52,591 nucleotides of DNA, from contig JAFEBA010000056.1 in NCBI GenBank assembly GCA_018266105.1, positions 71,783 through 124,373 on the forward strand. Reading direction: 5' to 3'. This DNA is from a bacterium (GTDB taxonomy: Bacteria; Vulcanimicrobiota; Xenobia; Xenobiales; JADMJV01). Positions 15,578 to 24,483 of the stretch are shown one piece after another. The first letter of the stretch is position 1. Each line of letters begins with the position of its first letter. The notes below the pieces were generated by a model that made no database searches, had not been told where the DNA came from, and worked only from the letters and a program-made list of their open reading frames with translations. The translations under genes and the position numbers were made by a program.

Positions 15578-18500
15578 GTGCAGATCCAGTCGAATCTCTC
15601 TTCCACGCAGCCCGTAAACCGTGCCACGACGCCTGCTCCTGCAGCGGAGCCCCAAAGCGGGGTCATCACGGAAACCTGGACCTTTGAGTACGATACCCGC
15701 GGCCTGGCAGGCAATGTTTCGGACCTGCGCCTGAAAGGCTCGTTCAATGCGCAGACTGGAACTTTCGACCCCAACTGGAACGGCGGCAAGGCCGTGGACA
15801 TGGTGGACGACGGAACCCGTGGCGACGAGAAGGCGGGCGATGGAATTTACACGGCCCGCGTTACCCTTAAAGGGACGCCTGGTCAAGAATTCGAGTGGGG
15901 CGCCGAAGGCAAGGACGGCAAATGGGCCGTACTCCAGGAAAAGCCTCTGAAGCTAAAATTAGGTCAGACCCCCGTGGCCAGCTACGCCCCTGTATCCAAT
16001 CACCTCTACGGCGTGCATCAGGAAGAGGGCGGAGCCCGCTTCCAGACCTGGGCACCCGCGATGGGCAAGGACAACCTGGCCAACTACCGGCTGAACGTTG
16101 ACCTCTACAATGACCAAGGCGAATTGGAAAAGTCCATTCCCATGAGCAAGGATGAGGCCAGCGGCAACTGGAGTCTGCGCCTGCCCGGCCAGTGGAAGGA
16201 CCTGGAAGGAAAGAGTTACCTTTACTCCGCCCGCGATGAACAGGGCAACCTGCTCAAGACTCAGAGCGGCAAGCCGGTGCAGTATGCCGACCCCTACTCC
16301 CGCTATCTGATGGGCCAACAGCGAGGCCTGGAAAAGATCTTCGTGGACCCGGTCCTGGGCTTCGAAACCGGCTGGTATGACGATTCCGGCAAGGGCGGCC
16401 CCAACTATGCCGACAATCCCACCTTCGCCCGCTTCAATGTGGACAACCACGCCGACGCCCAGAAGGTGCAACTGGTCTTACGCGACCAGCAAGACCGCCA
16501 ACTCACGAAGAGCGAGCTGCTGGAACGCCTGGGTGAGCCCAAGTTCCCCAGCTACGAGCAGGCCAGCCCGGCCGACAAACGCGACGTGGACGTGCTGAAG
16601 TCCTGGTCGCTAGCCGACTCCCCCAAACTAATTCCCTACCTCTGGGTCAACAAGGTCAACGAAGATGGCAGCATCGAGATGACCCGGGTGGACACCAACC
16701 GCACCGGCACCGGCTGGACCACCGTCGTCAACAACTTCCCCAATCTGGAGGGCTTGAAATACGAGTTCCAGATTTTCAAAGACGGAAAGATGGTGGGCGA
16801 CAAGGATGGTGACGGCAAGCTGAGTGCGGCCGAGCGAGTCAAAACCCCTTTCAACGACCCCTACGACAATACCATTTCTTCGCGTCCCGGCTCGGCCCGT
16901 CGCAGCCTGGTCAAAGAATCAAGCTATGTCTTCCGTCACAATGACGTGCCGCGAAAGGAAACCGACTTTCGCAAAAAGGTAATTTTCGAACTGCACGTGG
17001 GTTCATTCCTGGCTCCCAAGGACAATGCGGTCGCCCCCACCGCCGAGGACCTGGTCAACAACCTCGACTATCTGGAGGAAATGGGCGTCACCGACCTCTA
17101 TATGATGCCGACCTCCGAGTTTGGCGGCAAACGCGACTGGGGTTACACCACCGATTTCTTCTTTGCTGGAGCGGACGCCTATGGCTTCGAAATGAAGCGG
17201 GACCAGGCCGTGGCCGACGGGCTGATCAAACCGGATGAAGCCAAGGACCAGGAGAGCGTCTGGATCGGCGGTACGGACGCCATCAAATGGCTCAACGATC
17301 AGGCCCACAAACGCGGATTCTCCACCATGGGCGACGTGGTCTACAATCATACTTCAGGCAAAACGGATGGAGACAATCCACTCTGGCAAATCGACGGAGA
17401 TGCCAACAGCTTCTTTGCCAACGGCGGCGAGACTCCGTGGGGTCGCAAGCCGGCCTATCGCGAACAGGGCGTCAGCGACTTTTTTGCCAACAACGCTACC
17501 CAGCAACTGACTGAAATGGGCTTTGACAACCTGCGCTTTGATTTTGTCCAGGTGCTGCACAATACCGGCCCGGCCGAAGAGCAGGTGGCCGGCATGAACA
17601 CTTTGCGCCAGATCAACCGGACACTGCAAGTCGTCAAGCCCGGAACGGTGACGGTAGCCGAAGACTTCTCGCGCAACTGGCTGGTGGCGGCCGGTTTAGA
17701 AGCCCACGAGAACCAATGGGGCATCGAGAAAAAAGGCATGGGCTTCCAGGCGGTTTGGAACGATGCCGCACGTGAAGGGATCTACAAGGGCGTTGAAGGT
17801 TCGGACAACGTGGACCACCTGATGGACGCCATGCTCAACCACAAAGGTGTCAGCGGCTGGGATCGGGCCGTGCTCTATGCCCACAGTCACGACGAAGTGG
17901 GCAATTCTGGCAAATGGGTGGGTCGCGCCGCTGCCCACAGCAAAGAAGTCATGGGCAGCTACGCGCGGGCCGCTGCCCGCGCGGGTGCCGCTCTGACCCT
18001 GACCGGGCCAGGCATGCCCATGATGTGGCAGGGCGAAGAATTCCTGGCCAACAACGACTTCAAACACGGACTGACTTCGACCTGGGGTTACGATACGGAT
18101 TGGCTGAACTTTAAAGTCACCCCCGATCGCCTCGAGGTCTTCAAGCGTGGGGACCGCTCCGCCCTCAAGCCGGGCGAAGAAAAATACTTCGAGCGCTATC
18201 AAAAGATGAACGATGAGCAAAAAGCTCAGGCTGAAATCTGCTCGTTCCGGGCCGGCCAGTTCAAGGTCTACCAGGACCTGATCGGCCTGCGCCGCTCCTC
18301 TGACGCATTCTCGGCCACCGGAGCCATCAATCGGGTTCTGACCAATAACCAGGATCGCGTGATCGCCTACTCGCGCGGTTCGGGTAACGAGCAGTTCGTG
18401 GTGGCCACCAACCTGTCCGACCAAGACCGGGGCGGCTACGGCCTGAATCTCCCGCCTGGACAGTGGAAGGAAGTGCTCAACACCAACGCGACCCAGTATG

Positions 18501-18598
18501 GCGGCACAGGTCTGGGCAACTTCGGAGGTATCTTGCAAGGCAATCAGGGCGCCATGCTACCGGCCGGAAGCACGGTCGTTTTCAAGAAAGTCGGATAG
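15578..18598 (+). CDS. Large GH13 alpha-glucan enzyme (branching/amylase-type) with N-terminal beta-sandwich modules
   Basis: I chose GTG 15578 because AGGAG precedes it by 9 nt; the frame is open upstream to 15443 but without a binding site. The product has 1006 residues and no signal peptide. GH13 regions are complete: region I DVVYNH (586-591), region II LRFDF with nucleophile Asp655, region III VAEDF with acid/base Glu695, and region IV HSHDEVGN with Asp772. Up to residue 500 there are at least two beta-sandwich stretches: an N-terminal fibronectin/X-domain-like part with DDGTRGDEKAGDGIYTARV, and a CBM48-like part with GARFQTWAP. A Ca-binding-like DKDGDGKLS lies at about residue 410. The order resembles glycogen branching enzymes and trehalose-hydrolase relatives, but the insertions are large. 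Exact specificity (branching, pullulanase, amylase) is undecided. It probably works on intracellular glycogen. Confidence 0.82.
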   Translation: MQIQSNLSSTQPVNRATTPAPAAEPQSGVITETWTFEYDTRGLAGNVSDLRLKGSFNAQTGTFDPNWNGGKAVDMVDDGTRGDEKAGDGIYTARVTLKGTPGQEFEWGAEGKDGKWAVLQEKPLKLKLGQTPVASYAPVSNHLYGVHQEEGGARFQTWAPAMGKDNLANYRLNVDLYNDQGELEKSIPMSKDEASGNWSLRLPGQWKDLEGKSYLYSARDEQGNLLKTQSGKPVQYADPYSRYLMGQQRGLEKIFVDPVLGFETGWYDDSGKGGPNYADNPTFARFNVDNHADAQKVQLVLRDQQDRQLTKSELLERLGEPKFPSYEQASPADKRDVDVLKSWSLADSPKLIPYLWVNKVNEDGSIEMTRVDTNRTGTGWTTVVNNFPNLEGLKYEFQIFKDGKMVGDKDGDGKLSAAERVKTPFNDPYDNTISSRPGSARRSLVKESSYVFRHNDVPRKETDFRKKVIFELHVGSFLAPKDNAVAPTAEDLVNNLDYLEEMGVTDLYMMPTSEFGGKRDWGYTTDFFFAGADAYGFEMKRDQAVADGLIKPDEAKDQESVWIGGTDAIKWLNDQAHKRGFSTMGDVVYNHTSGKTDGDNPLWQIDGDANSFFANGGETPWGRKPAYREQGVSDFFANNATQQLTEMGFDNLRFDFVQVLHNTGPAEEQVAGMNTLRQINRTLQVVKPGTVTVAEDFSRNWLVAAGLEAHENQWGIEKKGMGFQAVWNDAAREGIYKGVEGSDNVDHLMDAMLNHKGVSGWDRAVLYAHSHDEVGNSGKWVGRAAAHSKEVMGSYARAAARAGAALTLTGPGMPMMWQGEEFLANNDFKHGLTSTWGYDTDWLNFKVTPDRLEVFKRGDRSALKPGEEKYFERYQKMNDEQKAQAEICSFRAGQFKVYQDLIGLRRSSDAFSATGAINRVLTNNQDRVIAYSRGSGNEQFVVATNLSDQDRGGYGLNLPPGQWKEVLNTNATQYGGTGLGNFGGILQGNQGAMLPAGSTVVFKKVG

Positions 18599-18711
18599 GC
18601 CGATTGAATCAGCTCCAATTGCCTGTGGATCTTTTTTCAATTTACGCACGTCCAGCGCAGGCGTCAGAACTTGTCAGGTAAATCATGAAGCCAAACGGTA
18701 AAGTGAGGCTT

Positions 18712-18825
18712 ATGAGAAACACTCGCAATTCCAGCACCCCCCCCGCCGACCATTTCAACGCCGGATTGGCCTACCTGATGGCCATGCTGACCCTTGGTTA
18801 CACTGCCATCCACTACGTCGGTTAA
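18712..18825 (+). CDS. Possible 37-residue single-span membrane peptide
   Basis: ATG 18712 is preceded by GTGAGG with 5 nt spacing and runs to TAA at 18823-18825. The peptide starts MRNTRNSSTPPADHF and then has one hydrophobic stretch, AGLAYLMAMLTLGYTAIHYV, long enough to span a membrane. An in-frame ATG at 18685 would add nine residues. Its 3' end overlaps the last 4 bp of the convergent MscS gene. A 16-nt motif (18663-18678) upstream recurs at 26157-26172 at almost the same distance from another small ORF, which supports a real transcription unit. No homologue is recognised. Confidence 0.42.
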   Translation: MRNTRNSSTPPADHFNAGLAYLMAMLTLGYTAIHYVG

Positions 18826-21203
18826 GTCGGCGCAATCAACTCGATACCGGCCTCGCGCAACTGCCGGGTGATCTCCACCGCCAGTTCGGAGCGCACTCGG
18901 GGAAGTTTTCTGTAGTCTTCCACCCAGGCCAGCAGTTGCATCTCCACCGACTTTCCATTGAAGCCCAGCAGATAAGCGGCTGGCGACGGACTTTTCAGGA
19001 CCCGTGGGTTTTCTTCGGCCACCTGAGCCATAATTTCCAGCGCAGTCTCGGCCGAAGCCCCCAGGGTAATGCCAAACTTCAACTCGCAACGCCGGGTGAT
19101 GCCGGCCCGAGTCCAGTTGACCACCCGTTGATTGATCAGATCGGAATTGGGCACAATCACCTGCGAGCCGTCCCCGATCACCAGCACGCTGGATCGCAGC
19201 CCGATGCGACGCAATTCTCCTTGATGCTCGCCCAACTTCACCGTATCGCCCACGTTGACCGGCCGCTCGACCAGCAAGATCAGTCCGGAAACGAAATTAT
19301 TGACGATGTTCTGCAGTCCAAATCCAATGCCCACCGACAGGGCGCCGGCCACCACGGTGAACCTGGTTGTATCCACTCCGGCCACGGCCAGAGCGGTTAA
19401 AGTTCCTACCACCAGGATGGCATAGTGAACGGTGGTGGTGACCGTGTAAGCGACTCCCTTACCCAGCTTCAAGCGTGGAAAGATGTCCTCACTCAGCACA
19501 AACCGGGTGAAGCGAGAAGCCAGCACGGCCAGGTAGATGACCAGCACACACCCCAGGATGGGCCCCAGCGAAAAGTAGAATTTGCCGAATCCAATCGGCG
19601 CCTTCAGTAACCCGACCACCCAGGACACGGTGGTTTCTCGCAAAGCCAGCAAGTCAAGCACCATCAAAACCCACAGCAGCACCGCCAGGAAACGAAACGC
19701 ACGCATGATCCGTCGCTGAAAGACTCGATTGTGCATGCGCACGCTACGAATCAGGGATACCGGTCGAACCTGGAGAAGAATGACCAGCAGCCCTTCGATG
19801 ACTTTCAGCAATCCGTAAAGGATGATGCCCAGGTAGGCTGCCCCAAGCAGGCCATTGGTGATCAGATTGGCCAACGAGAGGTAGCCCAGAAGATTGGCCA
19901 GCGATGCCGAAACAAGAGCCACCACGAAAGCCTGAGTGCCGAGGTCGATGCGACTGGAATGCTCGGTGGCGGTGGCCCGGCGCAGACGAATGTGACCAAA
20001 TTTGCTAAACCAGGCCAAGAAAAGCAGACCGGCCAATCCCTCCAGCAAGAGCAAAAGACGAGCCAGTAGAGGGATGGTAACGGCGATGACCCTGAGCTGG
20101 TCCACGAAGTAGAAAGCCACAAGCGCGTTGAGAATGGGCCACAGATAAGGCTCAACCAGACGACGCAGCAGAGCGATGGCGGGAATAAGGGCGATGGCCC
20201 CGAGGGCCGCCATCAGCAGACGAGGAGCGGAGGGGTCGAGATTTCGAACCGCCATCACGGACAGCAGCACAGCCGTGGCCATCGGGCTTTGCAGGATCAT
20301 AAGGGCCGGCGTAAAGTCTGCCGTATTGCCTTCAGCCTGCTCACGGGTCTCAACCCAGCGACGCCCTCGAGAAAGCAACAGATAGAATAATCCGAGGAAA
20401 AACAGAGGAGTCAGCAACTTGCCGGGCTGACGCTGCAAATAGGCAGTCAGCGCTTCCACCTGAACAGCCGAGGAAGCGACGATATCGTAGACCAGGGCGG
20501 GCCCGAGTCGATTCACCACCTCCCCGCTCCACAGCGGTGGGCTGTCCTGGACAAAGACATTACTCACCGTGCGCCGACGAGCGGCCTGCAGCAATCCGAT
20601 GGCTTCCTTGACCCGAGCATCCTGGCGAGCCACCGCGTTCTGCATCGCCACGACCTCAGTGCGGCGCTTGCGCAGATTTTCCTGAGCGCTCTTGATGCTT
20701 TCCACCGTGGATTGAGCCGACATCAGCAAGTCGGCCGGCAAGCCGGCCAGGCCGGCGGCGCTGACGGTGGCCACCCAGCTTTCGGTGGTCTGGTCTAGCT
20801 GACTGAGCTCCTCGTCCAGTCGAGTGACCCGAACCTCCAGACTCTGTCTCCACTCGGGAAGGTCCTGGCCCAGTATCTTCCAGTTGTTCTCCAGACCGCG
20901 TAAAGTGTCCAGGTCGGGGCGAGATTGCAAAACCCGGGCATCCTCAGTTCGACGTAGATCGATCTCTTGCGTGAGAGGCGGAAGCTTGTCTCGGATGGCC
21001 CACAAAAGGTTATCATCCTTCAGTTCCGCCTCCAGCGATTGAAGTCGAGTGGCCACCGAATCCGCGCTGCTGGATATATCACCCAGTGAAATTGAATTGG
21101 TCACGTTCACGGCTGTGGGCGTGGGGGTCGGCTCCTTATCCGCCCAGGCCAGGCACGGGAAGGTCCAAACGAAAAGCAGCACAATCCAGTAGGAAAACCT
21201 CAT
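18822..21203 (-). CDS. Large MscS-family mechanosensitive channel (DUF3772-like periplasmic N-terminus)
   Basis: The product has 793 residues. A signal peptide (IVLLFVWTFPCLAWA) is followed by about 210 residues of charged coiled-coil-like periplasmic region with LQSLEAELKDD and RLDEELSQLDQTTE. About ten hydrophobic helices come next, and then the MscS core. The pore-lining helix reads AGALSVGIGFGLQNIVNNF, followed by the beta domain (ERPVNVGDTVKLGEH, VIVPNSDLINQRVVNW) and the C-terminal alpha/beta part ending REAGIELIAPT. This is the MscK/YbiO-like large subfamily that gates on membrane tension and releases osmolytes on hypo-osmotic shock. GGAGGT lies 11 nt before ATG 21203. It is monocistronic as far as seen, divergent from the gene at 21313. 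Confidence 0.9.
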   Translation of the reverse strand: MRFSYWIVLLFVWTFPCLAWADKEPTPTPTAVNVTNSISLGDISSSADSVATRLQSLEAELKDDNLLWAIRDKLPPLTQEIDLRRTEDARVLQSRPDLDTLRGLENNWKILGQDLPEWRQSLEVRVTRLDEELSQLDQTTESWVATVSAAGLAGLPADLLMSAQSTVESIKSAQENLRKRRTEVVAMQNAVARQDARVKEAIGLLQAARRRTVSNVFVQDSPPLWSGEVVNRLGPALVYDIVASSAVQVEALTAYLQRQPGKLLTPLFFLGLFYLLLSRGRRWVETREQAEGNTADFTPALMILQSPMATAVLLSVMAVRNLDPSAPRLLMAALGAIALIPAIALLRRLVEPYLWPILNALVAFYFVDQLRVIAVTIPLLARLLLLLEGLAGLLFLAWFSKFGHIRLRRATATEHSSRIDLGTQAFVVALVSASLANLLGYLSLANLITNGLLGAAYLGIILYGLLKVIEGLLVILLQVRPVSLIRSVRMHNRVFQRRIMRAFRFLAVLLWVLMVLDLLALRETTVSWVVGLLKAPIGFGKFYFSLGPILGCVLVIYLAVLASRFTRFVLSEDIFPRLKLGKGVAYTVTTTVHYAILVVGTLTALAVAGVDTTRFTVVAGALSVGIGFGLQNIVNNFVSGLILLVERPVNVGDTVKLGEHQGELRRIGLRSSVLVIGDGSQVIVPNSDLINQRVVNWTRAGITRRCELKFGITLGASAETALEIMAQVAEENPRVLKSPSPAAYLLGFNGKSVEMQLLAWVEDYRKLPRVRSELAVEITRQLREAGIELIAPT

Positions 21204-21312
21204 GGTTTAGGAACCTCCAACCTTTCGACCATAGGCCGCCCGGTCCGGATCCAGACAGGCTTGTCAATAACGGCGCCCAGGGTACTCACGTCCCCCCACA
21301 GAACCCCGACTT

Positions 21313-22221
21313 ATGCTGATTGGAATTGCAGCCCGTCTGGGGGAGACCCGGGCGGCCCTATGCGATGCGAGCGGATCCGTCCTGAATCAATGGAGCGAAC
21401 TGCCTCCCCTCCAAGAAGATCTGATCTATGCGGTGTGCTGCACGGACGAACGTGAGGCGGAGTTACGCCGATATATGCAAGATTTCAGCGGACGCTGGTT
21501 TGCCTGCAGCTGGCCCGACGCCGCTCTGGCCGGAGCTTTCTCAGGTAAGCCAGGCGTGCTGCTCACCACAGAGCACTGGACCATGTATTCCGGATGCGCT
21601 GCCAAAAACGGGCCAGAACCCATTTGTCAGGCGCTGGCCCTGGCCCGAGAAGCCAATCACCGCACCCTGTCCATCGCCCACGGCGAAGGCGGGCTGGAGT
21701 GGTTGGCCCGAGAGTCGTTGCGCCTGTTGGACGAAGTCAAAGGCCCCTCTCAACATCGCCTGCAAAGGACTCTGGCGGCCTACCGCGAGCAACCCGCCGA
21801 TCGCGAGTCGATGCGGTCACGAGCGGTGGCCTTACGCCGCGGAGTGGAAGAGCTGGCCGATTATCCGGGCCCCGACCCCGCCTGCTTGGCCCTGCTCGGC
21901 AAGGCCGCCCGTCGTCTCTCCGATCTCTTGCGTCGGCTGACTTCCCGAGTGCGCCTGCAAAATCCGACCCGAGCGGCCTGGCTGGATGGGCGGCTGCACG
22001 GGCCCCTCTGGGAGGCGATGAAAGTTGAATTCGAAAAATACCTGCCGGAACTTTCGTGGCAGGAGGCAGAGGCCTGGCCCGAAGTTGGGGCGGCCCGGCT
22101 GGCGTTAGGCGCCTTGAAAGAGGAGCAGCGACGCTCTCTGAACCCGGCCGGTCCAGGCCCGGCCGTATCCTCTTCTCTGGATGCGGACGCCTGGCGCCAG
22201 CTCAGCCGGCTGAAGTTTTAG
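21313..22221 (+). CDS. Degenerate ASKHA (BadF/N-acetylglucosamine kinase-like) protein, function unknown
   Basis: The product has 302 residues. The first strand-turn-strand MLIGIAARLGETRAALCDAS has the layout of the BadF/BadG or NAGK phosphate-1 loop (GIDGGGTKT-type), but the Gly-Gly-Thr residues are missing. Later segments GKPGVLLTTEHW and LSIAHGEGGLEWLARESLRL lie where those kinases carry their phosphate-2 loop (GTGS) and GDEGSG motif; again the key residues are changed. The C-terminal 150 residues are helical and Arg-rich. The protein may keep the fold but is unlikely to bind ATP in the usual way. The ribosome binding site is poor. It lies 33 bp before the TPR gene on the same strand. The family link is tentative. 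Confidence 0.5.
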   Translation: MLIGIAARLGETRAALCDASGSVLNQWSELPPLQEDLIYAVCCTDEREAELRRYMQDFSGRWFACSWPDAALAGAFSGKPGVLLTTEHWTMYSGCAAKNGPEPICQALALAREANHRTLSIAHGEGGLEWLARESLRLLDEVKGPSQHRLQRTLAAYREQPADRESMRSRAVALRRGVEELADYPGPDPACLALLGKAARRLSDLLRRLTSRVRLQNPTRAAWLDGRLHGPLWEAMKVEFEKYLPELSWQEAEAWPEVGAARLALGALKEEQRRSLNPAGPGPAVSSSLDADAWRQLSRLKF

Positions 22222-22254
22222 AGGAAAGCCCCTGTACGACCGGAAGTTGCCGGG

Positions 22255-23007
22255 ATGAAAATTTTTCTGTTCTCCCTGCTGCTCTCGAGCGCAGTTCTGG
22301 CCGCTCCCGCCGACCTGGATCGAGCCGATCAACTTTTACACAAAGGTCTGCCGGCCGAGTCACGCAAAATTGCCGAGCAGGAACTGGCCTCCGATCCGAA
22401 GAGTCTGCGCGCTCGGGTCGTGCTCGCAAAATCAGCACTGGCCCAACAGGACCTGCCCAGCGCCCACCGCTGCGCCGAAGAAGTCCTGAAGGCGGATCCT
22501 AAAAATGCGGACTACAACGCCCTGATGGGCACCGTCCTGGTGCTCGAGCAGCAGGCCCCAGAGGCCATTGGCTACCTTGAAACGGCTCTGACGCAAGGAG
22601 CTCAGGAGAAGAAGTCTCCAGAAGCGATGGCGCTCTACTCAGAAACCCTGGTCACAGCTCTGCAGCAGGCCGGCCAGGGTCCGGCCGCCCTCAAGCGCTG
22701 CCTGGAATTTATCCAGCTCTATCCCCAGGACGCCAATCTTTACCTGGCTGCCAGTCGCCTGTACCGAGAACGCAACGATTATCAGCAAGCTCTTGAAACC
22801 GCCCAAAAGGGTCTGGAAGTCGCCCCCAAGTTCTACAATCTTTACGCCAGCCTGGCTCTGGCCGAAGCCGGCCTGGGACACAAAGACTTATCCGAGAAGG
22901 CCTTTCAGCAGCTGCTCAAATACGACCCTGAGCTAGCCAAAGTGGTGCGGCGGGTGCTGGACGGGACGCGCAAAGATTCAGCCGAACTTCAACTCGAAGT
23001 CAAATAG
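22255..23007 (+). CDS. Secreted TPR protein
   Basis: The product has 250 residues. The N-terminus MKIFLFSLLLSSAVLAAPAD is a clear signal peptide with cleavage after LAA. The rest consists of about six TPR units: characteristic stretches are LRARVVLAKSALAQQDLPSA, YNALMGTVLVLEQQAPEAIG, AMALYSETLVTALQQAGQGP and YASLALAEAGLGHKDLSEKA. It should act as a periplasmic scaffold for partner proteins. GGAAG precedes the ATG by about 9 nt. It lies 33 bp downstream of the ASKHA-like gene and ends 8 bp before the convergent membrane-protein gene. Confidence 0.78.
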   Translation: MKIFLFSLLLSSAVLAAPADLDRADQLLHKGLPAESRKIAEQELASDPKSLRARVVLAKSALAQQDLPSAHRCAEEVLKADPKNADYNALMGTVLVLEQQAPEAIGYLETALTQGAQEKKSPEAMALYSETLVTALQQAGQGPAALKRCLEFIQLYPQDANLYLAASRLYRERNDYQQALETAQKGLEVAPKFYNLYASLALAEAGLGHKDLSEKAFQQLLKYDPELAKVVRRVLDGTRKDSAELQLEVK

Positions 23008-23015
23008 TTGCGAAA

Positions 23016-24413
23016 TCAGCTGCCCAGACTGGCCATCGCTTGAGCACGAGCGTAGCGGCTCAAGAAATAGAGTGCGAAGGCCTGAACGACCAGGTAAGTC
23101 CAGGTATTGACCAGGAAGGGCGCTGTCAATACCACCCAAAGGAACATTCCCAGGGGGAAAAGCATGTGGCGCTTACGCTTTACTCGGGCACAGTGACGAA
23201 ACCCCAGCAATAAGCCAGAATAGGCCCCCGCCGCGCACATCCCCACGCTCAACAGACCGGCGTAGGCGATCAGGGCCAGCTGGTCCAGAGCCGGACCCCA
23301 AGTGAAGGCAGCAAACAGACAGCCCAGTGTCACCAGAGCCATTTCCAATTGACGCGTGGAGTAGCCCACCTGAGCCCAACCATCCACGAAATCGACCGGG
23401 TCCAGTGAAGTCACCACAAGCAGGTCCAAAGTTTGGCGGTCGCGCTCTTCAGCCAGGGCGCGAAAGACGCGCTGGGCGGAACGCATGGCCTGGATCAGCC
23501 CGGCCAGTAGAAGGTAAGACATCAGCCAGAAAGCACCTTGAGCGGTCACCCAAAGGGGCCAGTCCCCTTCACTGCAGTAAGTCACACCCAGATAGCCGAG
23601 GGGAAGCGCCAGCAGCACCACTCCCCAGCCGACAAAGTAAGCCACCGCCGTCAGCCAGCCCCCGCCCAGGCGCCAGGATTCGCGAGCGCACTCGCGCGAG
23701 ACGATGGGATTCTCATTCCAGGGCATCCAGCTGCCCCAGCGGCGTGCCACCACCAGTTCGGGGGCTGCCATGACCCCCTCGGGGATCTGGTCCAAAGCAT
23801 TGGAGGTGAGCAGCAACAGCAAAACTGCGGCCTCGATCAGGGCCGGCAAGGCCAGCACCCACCAGGAAATCCAGCCGCTAGCAAAGACCAGCAAAGCGGC
23901 TGCACAGATCGCCACGATGCCCTGAGGAAAGGTCAAACGAGGCCTGGGAATGATGCGCTGCACGACCGAAAGCTGACCAATCAGGCTGGCGAAAACGCTT
24001 CCCAAAAAAAGCAGGCCCAACCAATCCAGCCCATGACCGGGCTGGGAGTAGAGAATGGCCAGGGTCGGCAAAACACCCCAGGCCATCTGGTGACGCAGAC
24101 CATCACCCAGAATGCCGGTTACAACCTGACTTGAATGCAGCCGACTGAGCCGAATCTCCCGCCAGGCGCCGCCAATTAAAAGCTGATAAAGGGTCGAAGC
24201 GTCGCTCATGGAGCGGACCAGCACCAGAGCCAGCAAAGCCGTGACCGAACTCCAGGGGACAATCACGGCGGCGTTCTCAAACAGCCAGGCCATAAAGAAG
24301 CCGAGCAGCAAACTGGCCAGATAGACCGAGATGACGGTCCGATCCTCCAAAGCCTTACGATCCTTCTGGCGCGCCAGCAAAAACATCATGGCGGGTTCGT
24401 GGAGTGTTCGCAT
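23016..24413 (-). CDS. Polytopic membrane protein, possible ABC-2-type permease (unassigned)
   Basis: I start at ATG 24413 (MRTLHEPAMMFLLARQKDRK); the frame is open upstream but that part is basic, Ser-rich and unlike coding sequence. The product has 465 residues with about 11-12 hydrophobic helices: two near residues 30-75, several between 110 and 215, then more from 255 to the C-terminus. A central loop (WMPWNENPIVSRECARESW, then a charged stretch ERDRQTLDLLVVTSLDPVDF) has the 'NPIVxRE' and 'LDLLLTTPL' flavour of ABC-2 type exporter subunits, where such segments are the coupling helix. No ATPase gene lies beside it. The transport role is therefore an inference from layout only. Confidence 0.6.
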   Translation of the reverse strand: MRTLHEPAMMFLLARQKDRKALEDRTVISVYLASLLLGFFMAWLFENAAVIVPWSSVTALLALVLVRSMSDASTLYQLLIGGAWREIRLSRLHSSQVVTGILGDGLRHQMAWGVLPTLAILYSQPGHGLDWLGLLFLGSVFASLIGQLSVVQRIIPRPRLTFPQGIVAICAAALLVFASGWISWWVLALPALIEAAVLLLLLTSNALDQIPEGVMAAPELVVARRWGSWMPWNENPIVSRECARESWRLGGGWLTAVAYFVGWGVVLLALPLGYLGVTYCSEGDWPLWVTAQGAFWLMSYLLLAGLIQAMRSAQRVFRALAEERDRQTLDLLVVTSLDPVDFVDGWAQVGYSTRQLEMALVTLGCLFAAFTWGPALDQLALIAYAGLLSVGMCAAGAYSGLLLGFRHCARVKRKRHMLFPLGMFLWVVLTAPFLVNTWTYLVVQAFALYFLSRYARAQAMASLGS

Positions 24414-24483
24414 CTTGGAGAAATTTGGCTCTTGCTTTGGGAAGTCCCCCTGGCATTCCGAAGTAGGTGAGATCGGCGATTTT

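Noticed and set aside
17696..18538. 280-codon minus-strand frame opposite the GH13 gene
   Set aside because: It is antisense to the catalytic domain and has no ribosome binding site or recognisable motif.
18601..18637. Terminator of the GH13 gene
   Set aside because: A T6 run (18632-18637) is present, but the preceding inverted repeat pairs only in short blocks and ends 8 nt before it. Possible but too weak to list.
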